NCBI RefSeq assembly: GCF_019929575.1
Contig: NZ_JAHZPU010000014.1
Location: 1-49,491, forward strand
DNA length: 49,491 nt
DNA from: Streptococcus infantis
GTDB lineage: Bacteria > Bacillota > Bacilli > Lactobacillales > Streptococcaceae
Reading direction: 5' to 3'
Within the stretch, counting starts at the first letter, position 1, and the number at the start of each line of letters is the position of its first letter. The notes under the pieces are model-generated. The model had not been told where the DNA came from, searched no databases, and was given only the letters and a program-made list of their open reading frames with translations. Of this stretch, positions 1-7,223 are shown one piece after another. A program made the translations under genes and the position numbers.

Positions 1-27
1 GACACACTTGAAAGCTTATTTGATTAA

Positions 28-510
28 CACTCCGCAACTTTACTTGAGTGTTTACACAAAATTATTGACAGAATCGAAATATTTTTAGAGAATGATAAAT
101 CAACAAATTTTATTGTTAATGAGGGAATGATTTTAATCACACGAAGCGGTATCCCAGGAGCTACACGCTTAGTGTCAGAACTGGAAGCAAAAACTGTATA
201 TTCAGGATTTATTATTGCATCAGAAGTTAATGATTTGATTTATAAAAATTTGATTTTCTACTACTTAAAACATGTTGAAGAAGTATTAAAAAATCAATCA
301 GCAGGGACTATCATGAAAAATATTTCTCAATCAGTTCTTACTGATATGACTGTTTCACTACCTCCCCAAAATGTTCTGTTAAAATTTAATTCAATCGTTG
401 ATAACTTACTTGAACAAATGAAAAATGTTCAAAGGCAAAACCAAGAACTCACCCAACTTCGCGATTGGCTCTTGCCAATGCTGATGAATGGGCAGGTGAA
501 GGTGGAGTAG
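28..510 (+). pseudogene. hsdS: 3' fragment of type I restriction specificity subunit (HsdS)
   Basis: This is the C-terminal part of a type I restriction-modification specificity subunit, which recognises the DNA target for the HsdM methylase and HsdR nuclease. The end is typical of the family: a coiled helix followed by LRDWLLPMLMNGQVKV. The block ILITRSGIPGATRLV belongs inside a target-recognition domain. The reading frame is open from base 28, just after an in-frame TAA at 25-27, but there is no ATG, GTG or TTG before 127, and the homologous-looking residues start before that ATG. The N-terminal half is therefore missing, frameshifted or out of frame. No hsdM or hsdR is visible. It is clearly AT-richer than the genes after it. 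It may be a silent hsdS cassette of a recombining locus left of the window, or a decayed gene; the window edge prevents a decision. Confidence 0.75.
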
Positions 511-696
511 GGGAATCTAAACTAAAAGAGATTTGCATGTTTGGAAAATAAATTTCTGCTAGAGTCTATATCTATTCCAACAGGTTTTATAGCTTTGTAA
601 GAAACGACAATTGACAGGGAATCCTAACTAGTTTAATGTGGTAGAATAGATAGAATGTAAAGATTTTACTTGAAGATTTCCATAGAAAGGAAGACG

Positions 697-1686
697 ATGA
701 CACCCAACTATAAAATAACAGAAGAAATATTGAATCTCGTGCAGAAGATTTCTGAGTTGGCGACTCAACTTTCTTTCGAAACGAGGGAACTACACCTACG
801 CAAGGAAAATCGAATTCGCTCTATTCAGTCCTCTTTAGCTATTGAGAATAATAGTCTTTCTCTGGAGCAGGTGACTGATGTTATAGAGGGAAAAAGAGTT
901 CTAGGCCCTCTTAAGGATATCCATGAGGTCCAAAATGCTTATGAAGCTTATGAGAAGGTTTTTCGCTTAAATCCATATAGTATAGATGATTTTTTATTAG
1001 CTCATCGATTGTTGACACAGGATTTGGTCAAGCATCCTGGACAGTTTCGATTAGGCGATGTGGGTGTTTTTGATGGAGCAGGGAAAGTTGTTCACCTTGG
1101 AGCGAGACCACAGTTTGTTCCTAATCTGGTATCGGATTTATTTGTTTGGGCTGAGGCCAGCCATATATCTGATATTGTCAAATCTTGCATCGTGCATTTT
1201 GAGTTAGAAATTATTCATCCCTTTGAGGATGGGAACGGTCGTATGGGTCGGATGTGGCAGAGCCTAATTTTGAGTAGATGGAATCCGTTATTTGAGTGGC
1301 TTCCTGTCGAGTCTGTTATTTACCGACATCAGTCAGGATATTATCAAGCCTTAACTGATAGTAATGAAGCTAATGATTCTACAAAATTTATCCAATTTAT
1401 GCTTGATGCGATTTTAGAAACCTTGCTTGATTATGGTCAGCAAAAAATTGATAGTAGGAACAAGTCGGTTAAAGTGCTTTTGAAACCACGTGAGCTAGCT
1501 ATTTTTGAAAAAATAGAGTCTTATCTTATAGAGCATTATCAGATAACAAATGCAATTGCACAAGAACTAACAGGTTTAAGTGCGGCAACCATGCGTCGTT
1601 ATCTCCAACTATTTGTAAATCAAGGTTTATTAGAAAAATCAGGAACTACAAAAAACACTATTTATTCGCTCATAATTCGCTCATAA
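697..1686 (+). CDS. Fic-domain AMP/UMP-transferase family protein
   Basis: A 329-residue Fic protein. Such enzymes usually transfer AMP from ATP to a hydroxyl on a target protein; the target here is unknown. The catalytic loop HPFEDGNGR is intact (about residues 174-182, catalytic His174). An N-terminal inhibitory motif of the S/T-xxx-E-G/N type is present as SLAIEN (Ser46, Glu50), so this is a self-inhibited class II Fic protein. The last 60 residues look like a winged helix that could bind DNA or a partner. ATG 697 is preferred because AGAAAGGA lies just upstream; a TTG start at 670 would add nine residues without a better site. It stands alone, with no antitoxin-like partner gene. The stop codon sits inside an 11-bp tandem repeat. 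Confidence 0.88.
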   Translation: MTPNYKITEEILNLVQKISELATQLSFETRELHLRKENRIRSIQSSLAIENNSLSLEQVTDVIEGKRVLGPLKDIHEVQNAYEAYEKVFRLNPYSIDDFLLAHRLLTQDLVKHPGQFRLGDVGVFDGAGKVVHLGARPQFVPNLVSDLFVWAEASHISDIVKSCIVHFELEIIHPFEDGNGRMGRMWQSLILSRWNPLFEWLPVESVIYRHQSGYYQALTDSNEANDSTKFIQFMLDAILETLLDYGQQKIDSRNKSVKVLLKPRELAIFEKIESYLIEHYQITNAIAQELTGLSAATMRRYLQLFVNQGLLEKSGTTKNTIYSLIIRS

Positions 1687-1696
1687 TTCGCTCATT
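1664..1696 (+). repeat. Three tandem 11-bp repeats across the fic stop codon
   Basis: ATTCGCTCATA occurs at 1664-1674 and 1675-1685, followed by ATTCGCTCATT at 1686-1696. The fic TAA is at 1684-1686, inside the array. Because the unit is not a multiple of three, gain or loss of a copy would change the last residues of the Fic protein. Confidence 0.9.
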
Positions 1697-1753
1697 TTTT
1701 AGTAATAACTTTGTTCCGTATTTCCTGGGAACTAGTAGAAAGTTAGGAGAAAT

Positions 1754-2158
1754 ATGGAAAACAACAACCAACGTGCCCTTTGTCAGCAAATCTGGGCGGA
1801 AAACAAATACCTTGTTTTGAGCCATTCTAGCAATATTTACAAGGACATTCGCCAGTATCTCAAGCAAGAAGTGGTGGAGCTGAGTCAGGTTCAAGAGATG
1901 ATTGACCGTGCCTGCGAGATTCCGGAACACAGGGGTCAGGTTTGCAATGCCTTCCAGCATATTTGGGGCTATTTTAAAAAGCAAGCTAGCCTTGATGAAC
2001 GCAAAGACTATATGCTCTTGTTGGATCGCTACCGCTTTGGTCAAGCTTCCAAGGAAGACTTGATTGCTCAGACGAGAGATTTGCTCGAACGTTACCCAAA
2101 TGCTTATCTGCAACATTCTACCTTGCTGAAGGGAGACTCCCATGAGACTTTGGCATGA
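1754..2158 (+). CDS. YbgA-like DUF1722 family protein
   Basis: A 134-residue protein of the DUF1722 (YbgA) family, whose biochemical role is not established. The family pattern can be followed: a W-x3-KYLVLSHS start (residues about 14-25), then HRGQVCNAFQHIWGYFKK in the middle, and an LLERYPNAYLQ segment near the end. The usual C-terminal PYP motif is absent, so it is a little short. AGGAGA precedes ATG 1754 at good spacing. The gene overlaps the next one, a UV-damage glycosylase homologue, by 17 bp, so the two are very probably translated together. In Escherichia coli ybgA lies directly before the photolyase gene phr, which suggests a link to DNA photodamage; that link is inference. Confidence 0.75.
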   Translation: MENNNQRALCQQIWAENKYLVLSHSSNIYKDIRQYLKQEVVELSQVQEMIDRACEIPEHRGQVCNAFQHIWGYFKKQASLDERKDYMLLLDRYRFGQASKEDLIAQTRDLLERYPNAYLQHSTLLKGDSHETLA

Positions 2159-2507
2159 GGCTTTGATTTCACGACTTCCCCGTCCTCAGCTCTTGGGACA
2201 GCATCGAGAGTGCTGTGCCCTTCGTGGCAATGGCTGGGGCAGAAAGCATGCGACGGTTGACTATGTCTTTACCCACTCGCCTTATCGTCTCTATGCCTAT
2301 CATCGTTTGATCATGGAGGAGATGGCTAGCCGTGGTTACAAGGTCAGTCCGGAATGGCTAGACAAGAACTACCGTGGCAAGACCTGCCCTCCTTATCAAG
2401 ACTTAGCAGAGGAAAAGCTGAAAAGTCCTATCTACAGTGAGCATGACGCTGCCTACTATGAGGAATGTCTGGCTAATCTTCGTGAAAAGGGGATAGAGCT
2501 GGAGTAA
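2142..2507 (+). CDS. Pyrimidine dimer DNA glycosylase/endonuclease V family protein
   Basis: A 121-residue protein of the Pyr_excise family, related to phage T4 DenV, which cuts the glycosyl bond of cyclobutane pyrimidine dimers and then nicks the strand. Arg22-Glu23 stand at the same residue numbers as the Arg22 and catalytic Glu23 of T4 DenV. Residue 2 is Arg rather than the Thr whose amino group is the T4 nucleophile; after Met removal a free alpha-amino group could still serve, but this is untested. The ATG at 2142 lies within the end of the DUF1722 gene and has AGGGAG ahead of it. A terminator follows at 2568. I am sure of the family and less sure that it acts on dimers in vivo. Confidence 0.75.
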   Translation: MRLWHEALISRLPRPQLLGQHRECCALRGNGWGRKHATVDYVFTHSPYRLYAYHRLIMEEMASRGYKVSPEWLDKNYRGKTCPPYQDLAEEKLKSPIYSEHDAAYYEECLANLREKGIELE

Positions 2508-2567
2508 TATTAAGGATTTTCTCCAATATATAACTCTTTTCGTAATTTTTTCGAATAATAAGAATGG

Positions 2568-2600
2568 GACCTTTAGAATGATTCTAAGGTCTTCTTTTTA
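2568..2600 (+). terminator. Rho-independent terminator after the UV-glycosylase gene
   Basis: GACCTTTAGAAT pairs with ATTCTAAGGTC around a minimal loop, with TTCTTTTTA following. It ends the DUF1722/glycosylase pair. Confidence 0.8.
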
Positions 2601-2612
2601 TAAGTATTTGGA

Positions 2613-2641
2613 TTTACTTTTAATAACTTTTAAGTTATAAT
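2613..2641 (+). promoter_or_regulatory. HigBA-type promoter with palindromic operator
   Basis: TTTACT (2613-2618) and TATAAT (2636-2641) are separated by exactly 17 bp. The spacer carries the perfect palindrome TAACTTTTAAGTTA (2624-2637), which reaches into the -10 box. This is the usual place for an antitoxin/toxin autorepressor site. Confidence 0.7.
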
Positions 2642-2662
2642 TAAATTGAAAGAGGTTGCTTG

Positions 2663-3028
2663 GTGCACACGATTTACTTCTATAAGGACAAAAATGGAAA
2701 TGAGCCAGTCTTGGATTATATGAGAGAATTGGCCTGTCGTAAAAGTAAGGATAGTCGCATAAAACTCAGTAAACTAAACGACTATATCGAGCTACTTAGT
2801 CAGCATGGGACTAGAGCTGGTGACCCCTATATTAAACATTTAGAAGATGAGATATGGGAATTAAGACCTCTTCGGGATAGGATTTTATTTGTAGCTTGGC
2901 TTGATGGGAGTTTTGTTCTTTTACATCATTTTGTCAAAAAGACTCAAAAGACTCCTAGAAGAGAAATTGAAAAAGCCAAGCGTGAACTGAAGGACTTAAA
3001 AGAAAGAGGGTTAAGTGATGAAGAATAG
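2663..3028 (+). CDS. HigB/RelE-type toxin (phage-derived Gp49-like family)
   Basis: A 121-residue toxin of the RelE superfamily (Gp49-like/HigB branch), expected to cut mRNA on the ribosome. Family features are the opening [17 protein letters not shown], the central [22 protein letters not shown] strand-helix region and the [20 protein letters not shown] basic tail, which supplies the catalytic basic residues. GTG 2663 is chosen over TTG 2660 because it lies 7 nt after AGAGG. It overlaps the antitoxin gene by 11 bp, with the toxin first, as in HigBA systems. The operator palindrome upstream fits self-repression. Confidence 0.85.
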   Translation: MHTIYFYKDKNGNEPVLDYMRELACRKSKDSRIKLSKLNDYIELLSQHGTRAGDPYIKHLEDEIWELRPLRDRILFVAWLDGSFVLLHHFVKKTQKTPRREIEKAKRELKDLKERGLSDEE

Positions 3029-3311
3029 TGCCATTGGAAGTAACTGGAAGGATGTCCGGTCAGAACTCTTCACCAAGGAGGAAATCCTTGAAAGTGATAT
3101 GCGAGTGGCTATCATGAGTGAATTGATTGAGGCTAGATATGAGCAAGGCATCAGTCAGAAAAAGCTAGAAGAACTCAGTGGAGTGAGCCAGCCTGTCATA
3201 GCTAGAATGGAAACAGGTAAGACTAGCCCTCAGTTAGATACCGTCTTAAAAGTTTTAGCCAGTTTAGGCAAGACACTCGCAGTTGTCCCACTTGAACAAG
3301 AAAATAGTTGA
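3018..3311 (+). CDS. HigA-type antitoxin, XRE-family HTH regulator
   Basis: A 97-residue protein with an HTH_3/XRE domain over about residues 35-92: the [30 protein letters not shown] segment holds both helices of the DNA-binding motif. It should neutralise the upstream toxin and repress the shared promoter at 2613-2641. ATG 3018 is preferred over GTG 3015 because AGAAAGAGGG ends 7 nt before it. The partner overlap and the toxin-first order support a type II toxin-antitoxin pair. Confidence 0.85.
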   Translation: MKNSAIGSNWKDVRSELFTKEEILESDMRVAIMSELIEARYEQGISQKKLEELSGVSQPVIARMETGKTSPQLDTVLKVLASLGKTLAVVPLEQENS

Positions 3312-3424
3312 GAATCAGTGCCTATAGTCTTTTCTAATACCAAGCCATAGTCAGCTGTCAGTTCACTATTTTTTTGCGAAGAACATAGCAACCTTGAAAG
3401 GCTATCAATCTATATTTACCAAAG

Positions 3425-3455
3425 GATTTGGGGAATCTTCTCCAAATCTTTTTTT
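3425..3455 (+). terminator. Terminator after the toxin-antitoxin operon
   Basis: GATTTGGGGA pairs with TCTCCAAATC around ATCT (one G-T pair), followed by seven T. It lies directly upstream of the metE control region. Confidence 0.85.
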
Positions 3456-3471
3456 GTCTTTTAAATCGAGA

Positions 3472-3488
3472 TATAGTTTCAAACTATA
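3472..3488 (+). promoter_or_regulatory. MET-box upstream of metE
   Basis: TATAGTTTCAAACTATA is an exact palindrome and matches the streptococcal MET-box (TATAGTTT-N-AAACTATA) known from comparative genomics of methionine genes, read by a LysR-type regulator (MtaR/MetR). Its centre is near -66 relative to a start inferred from the promoter at 3511-3539, the usual place for a LysR activator site. Confidence 0.85.
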
Positions 3489-3510
3489 CCAAAGCCTAAT
3501 TTTTTACAAT

Positions 3511-3539
3511 TATACAGACGCTTTCTTTTCTGTTAAGAT
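3511..3539 (+). promoter_or_regulatory. Likely metE promoter
   Basis: TATACA (3511-3516), a 17-bp spacer and an extended -10 TGTTAAGAT (TAAGAT at 3534-3539). The weak -35 fits a promoter that needs an activator bound at the MET-box. Confidence 0.55.
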
Positions 3540-3570
3540 AGTTTCAACAACAATTTTTGGAGGACAAAAC

Positions 3571-5820
3571 ATGTCAACTACAATTATCGGTTTCCCTCGT
3601 TTGGGTGAATTCCGCGAATTAAAATTTACAACTGAAAAATACTTTAGAAAAGAAATCTCAGAAGAAGAACTCTTAGCTGCGGCTAAAGAATTGCGTGCAA
3701 AACACTGGAACATCGTCAAAGAAAAAGGCATCACTGAAATCCCATCAAATGACTTTTCTCACTATGACAACTTCCTTGATGCTGCTTTCCTTTTCAACGT
3801 AGTTCCTGCATCAGTACAAAACTTAGAATTGTCTGATCTTGAACGTTACTTTGCTTTGGGACGTGGTTACCAAGGAGAAAAAGGGGATGTTCGTGCCCTT
3901 CCGATGAAAAAATGGTTCAACACTAACTACCACTACATCGTTCCTAAATTTGAAAAAGACACTCAAGTAAAATTGGCTGGTCACAAGATTTTCGATGAGT
4001 TCCAAGAAGCTAAAGAACTTGGTCTTAACACTCGTCCTGTCCTTGTAGGTCCATTCACTTTCCTTCAATTATCAGACTATGAAGAAGGCGTGAAAGCAGA
4101 AGACTTCGTAGATAGCTTAGTAGCTGCTTACCAAGATGTTTTTGCTAAATTGGCTGAACTTGGTGCGACTCGTATCCAACTCGACGAAGCTGCTCTTGTA
4201 AAAGACTTGACAGAAGAAGAAAAAGCGCTCTTCTTGAACATTTACAACAAACTCTTGGCTGATAAAAAAGGTCTTGAAGTCTTGCTTCAAACATACTTCG
4301 GTGACGTTCGTGACGTTTACGCTGACCTTGTGAAATTGCCAGTAGATGCCATCGGTCTTGACTTCGTTGAAGGTAAGAAAACTCTTGAACTCGTTAAAGG
4401 TGGCTTCCCAGCTGACAAGACTCTCTATGCAGGTATTGTTAATGGTAAGAACATCTGGCGTAACAACTATGAAAAGAGCTTGGCTGTTCTTGAGCAAATC
4501 CCAGCTGAAAACATCGTTTTGACAAGCTCATGTTCACTTCTTCATGTGCCATTTACAACTGCTAATGAAGAATTTGAACCAGCTATCTTGAACCACTTTG
4601 CATTTGCAGTTGAAAAATTGGATGAAATCCGTGACTTGGATGCTATCCGCAATGGTCAAGGGGCAGAAGCACTTGCAGCTAACAAAGAACTCTTTGCGAC
4701 TGAACGTGTTGGTGAAAATGCGGAACTTCGCGCTCGTATCGCTGGATTGACAGACGCAGACTACACTCGTTTGCCAGCCTTCGCAGAACGTGAAGCTATC
4801 CAAGAAGAAGCCTTTAAACTTCCAGCTCTTCCAACAACAACTATCGGTTCATTCCCTCAAACCAAGGAAGTTCGTGCTAAACGTTTGGCCTTCCGTAAGG
4901 GTGAATTGTCACAAGAAGAATACGATGCCTTCCTTGCTGAAACCATCGACGAATGGATCAAGTGGCAAGAAGAAGTAGGATTTGACGTGCTTGTACACGG
5001 TGAATTCGAGCGTAATGACATGGTTGAGTACTTCGGTCAAAACTTGTCAGGTTACCTCTTCTCTAAAAACGGTTGGGTACAATCATACGGTATGCGTGGG
5101 GTTAAACCACCAATCATCTGGGGTGATGTCACTCGTCTCAACCCAATCACTGTTAAATGGTCTAGCTACGCACAAAGCCGTACTGACAAACCTGTTAAAG
5201 GTATGTTGACTGGACCTGTTACCATCCTTAACTGGTCATTCCCACGTGAAGATATCTCTATCAAGGATTCTACTCTTCAAATCGCTCTTGCAATCAAGGA
5301 TGAAGTTCTTGACCTTGAAGCTGCAGGCGTGAAAATCATCCAAATCGACGAGGCTGCTCTTCGTGAGAAATTGCCACTCCGTCGTAGCGACTGGTACGAA
5401 GACTACCTTGACTGGGCTATTCCAGCCTTCCGCTTGGTACACTCAACAGTAGCACCAGATACTCAAATCCACACTCACATGTGTTACTCAGAATTTACAG
5501 ATATCATCCCAGCTATCGACAACATGGATGCCGACGTTATCTCATTTGAAGCTAGCCGTTCAAACCTTGAAATCTTGGACGAACTCAAAGCGAAAAATTT
5601 CCAAACAGAAGTGGGTCCTGGGGTTTACGATATCCACTCACCTCGTGTGCCTAATGAAGGCGAAATCGACCACACCATCGAAGCCATCCTTGCCAAAGTA
5701 CCAAGCAAGAAAGTATGGATCAACCCTGACTGTGGTTTGAAAACACGTGGTATTCCAGAAACTAAAGAAAGCTTGATCCGCCTTGTAGAAGCTGCTAAAG
5801 CTGCGCGTGAGAAATTGTAA
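3571..5820 (+). CDS. metE: Cobalamin-independent methionine synthase MetE
   Basis: MetE (5-methyltetrahydropteroyltriglutamate-homocysteine methyltransferase) makes methionine from homocysteine with methyl-folate as donor, in the cytoplasm and without vitamin B12. It has 749 residues, the normal length. The N-terminal half starts [16 protein letters not shown] and the C-terminal barrel carries the zinc and homocysteine ligands: His636 and Cys638 in HTHMC, and Cys721 in NPDCG. The open frame extends upstream to 3394, but ATG 3571 has GGAGG at 3559-3563 and a conserved N-terminus, so it is the start. metF follows 62 bp later and supplies the methyl donor. The MET-box at 3472 indicates activation when methionine is short. 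Confidence 0.97.
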   Translation: MSTTIIGFPRLGEFRELKFTTEKYFRKEISEEELLAAAKELRAKHWNIVKEKGITEIPSNDFSHYDNFLDAAFLFNVVPASVQNLELSDLERYFALGRGYQGEKGDVRALPMKKWFNTNYHYIVPKFEKDTQVKLAGHKIFDEFQEAKELGLNTRPVLVGPFTFLQLSDYEEGVKAEDFVDSLVAAYQDVFAKLAELGATRIQLDEAALVKDLTEEEKALFLNIYNKLLADKKGLEVLLQTYFGDVRDVYADLVKLPVDAIGLDFVEGKKTLELVKGGFPADKTLYAGIVNGKNIWRNNYEKSLAVLEQIPAENIVLTSSCSLLHVPFTTANEEFEPAILNHFAFAVEKLDEIRDLDAIRNGQGAEALAANKELFATERVGENAELRARIAGLTDADYTRLPAFAEREAIQEEAFKLPALPTTTIGSFPQTKEVRAKRLAFRKGELSQEEYDAFLAETIDEWIKWQEEVGFDVLVHGEFERNDMVEYFGQNLSGYLFSKNGWVQSYGMRGVKPPIIWGDVTRLNPITVKWSSYAQSRTDKPVKGMLTGPVTILNWSFPREDISIKDSTLQIALAIKDEVLDLEAAGVKIIQIDEAALREKLPLRRSDWYEDYLDWAIPAFRLVHSTVAPDTQIHTHMCYSEFTDIIPAIDNMDADVISFEASRSNLEILDELKAKNFQTEVGPGVYDIHSPRVPNEGEIDHTIEAILAKVPSKKVWINPDCGLKTRGIPETKESLIRLVEAAKAAREKL

Positions 5821-5882
5821 GAAAAGACATTTCTCCATACATGGTTGATCAGTAAGAAATCAACTAGAAAAGGTTCATACAT

Positions 5883-6749
5883 ATGTCACGTCAAACACCG
5901 TCCCTCTCATTTGAAGTTTTCCCTCCAAACCCAGCAGTAGGCAATGACAAAATTATTGCAGCCCTGAAAGATATGCAGGACTTGGCTCCACACTTCATCA
6001 GTGTGACTGCCAGCAATAATAAATTTAATATCAAAGAGACGACGGTTCGTTTGGCTGATTATATTCAAAATGACTTGGAGATTCCAACCATTGCTCACTT
6101 GCCAGCTATCTATTTGACTAAGGATAAGGTGGCTGAGACCATTGCAGATTTGGATAAGGTTGGTGTTCAGAAAATATTGGCTTTGCGTGGAGATATCATT
6201 CCAGATGTTGAGCCACAGAAGGATTTCCGTTATGCGACAGACTTGATTGAATTCATCAAGGAGCAGGCCCCGCACTTTGATATCATTGGTGCTTGTTATC
6301 CTGAGGGACATCCTGATTCGCCAAACCAAATCTCAGATATTCAAAATCTCAAGAAAAAAGTAGATGCAGGCTGCTCAAGTCTTGTCACCCAGCTTTTCTT
6401 TGACAATGAGCGTTTCTACGATTTCCAAGACAAATGTACCTTGGCTGGAATTGATGTGCCGATTCATGCAGGAATCATGCCAATCCTCAACCGTAACCAA
6501 GCACTTCGTCTCTTGAAGACTTGTGAGAATATTCATCTTCCACGTAAGTTTAAGGCTATCTTGGACAAGTATGAGAATGACCCTGAGTCACTCAGAGCAG
6601 CAGGACTTGCCTATGCCGTAGACCAAATCGTGGACTTGGTAACGCAAGACGTAGCAGGTGTGCATCTCTACACTATGAACAATGCAGAAACTGCCCAATA
6701 TATCCACCAAGCAACTCATGCCTTGTTCAATCACCAGTCTTTAGGATAA
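5883..6749 (+). CDS. metF: Methylenetetrahydrofolate reductase MetF
   Basis: A 288-residue flavoprotein that reduces 5,10-methylene-THF to 5-methyl-THF, the donor used by MetE. The family start LSFEVFPPNP, the NDLEIPTIAHL segment, the LALRGDIIP strand (about residues 99-107) and GACYPEGHPDS (about 139-149) are all present. ATG 5883 follows AAAAGG. It is co-transcribed with metE (62-bp gap, no terminator between) and is followed by a terminator at 6759. Confidence 0.96.
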   Translation: MSRQTPSLSFEVFPPNPAVGNDKIIAALKDMQDLAPHFISVTASNNKFNIKETTVRLADYIQNDLEIPTIAHLPAIYLTKDKVAETIADLDKVGVQKILALRGDIIPDVEPQKDFRYATDLIEFIKEQAPHFDIIGACYPEGHPDSPNQISDIQNLKKKVDAGCSSLVTQLFFDNERFYDFQDKCTLAGIDVPIHAGIMPILNRNQALRLLKTCENIHLPRKFKAILDKYENDPESLRAAGLAYAVDQIVDLVTQDVAGVHLYTMNNAETAQYIHQATHALFNHQSLG

Positions 6750-6758
6750 TAAAAAGCA

Positions 6759-6795
6759 AACCATTCTTCTTTTCATGGAGGAATGGTTCCTTTTT
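6759..6795 (+). terminator. Terminator of metE-metF
   Basis: AACCATTC and GAATGGTT form the stem; CCTTTTT follows. Confidence 0.8.
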
Positions 6796-6905
6796 AATAG
6801 AAAAGCCCGCACTTTTTAAGAAAAATATGATAAAATAGACTCTGTACGTACTTGATACAAAGATGAGGGTATTAAATAATACAATGCATTCAAACTGCAA
6901 GGTTT

Positions 6906-7028
6906 AGCGACACGAGCGAGTCAAATCGATATTATTTGACGAGGGGAGTTAGTAAAGCATTTAGCTAATCGCATGATAGCGATTAGCGTGAAAGGCTTAG
7001 ATGCTTTAGCATCAATCCTTTCTGATGA
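6906..7028. repeat. Structured repeat, copy 1 (metF-pnp intergenic)
   Basis: This 123-bp unit holds three hairpins: GTCAAAT/ATTTGAC (6920-6940), the perfect GCTAATCGC/GCGATTAGC (6964-6987), and GAAAGG-GATGC/GCATC-CCTTTC (about 6990-7022). AAAGCAT and ATGCTTT could also close a larger arm around the second hairpin. The same unit follows 137 bp later. I cannot assign it to BOX, RUP or SPRITE elements. The rest of 6796-7223 holds only possible promoter boxes. Confidence 0.85.
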
Positions 7029-7042
7029 CTAACGGTAGGAAG

Positions 7043-7164
7043 AGCGACACGAGCGAGTCAAATCGATATTATTTGACGAGAGAGTTAGTAAAGCATTTAG
7101 CTAATCGCATGATAGCGATTAGCGTGAAAGGTTTAGATGCTTTAGTATCAAACCTTTCTAATGA
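7043..7164. repeat. Structured repeat, copy 2 (pnp leader)
   Basis: This is a second copy of the 6906-7028 unit, about 95% identical with a one-base indel (GAGGGGAG versus GAGAGAG). The third hairpin carries paired changes: GAAAGGTTT now pairs with AAACCTTTC, and the GCATC to GTATC change keeps a G-U pair. Stem pairing is retained despite sequence change. It ends 60 bp before the pnp start. Confidence 0.85.
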
Positions 7165-7223
7165 TTTGTATCTTGATTTTTGTAGGCAAGGCGTATAATA
7201 TTATCAATCCAAAGGGGATTAAA

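Noticed and set aside
1670..2143. A 157-codon minus-strand open frame opposite the DUF1722 gene
   Set aside because: No ribosome-binding site or family resemblance; it mirrors the coding pattern of the well-supported plus-strand gene.
3823..4803. Several long minus-strand frames within metE
   Set aside because: They are antisense shadows of a highly biased coding sequence; none has a start signal or recognisable domain.
6906..7164. Possible CRISPR array
   Set aside because: Only two long copies of about 122 bp with no spacer-repeat rhythm; they fold as hairpins. The 11-bp repeats at 1664 also have no spacers.
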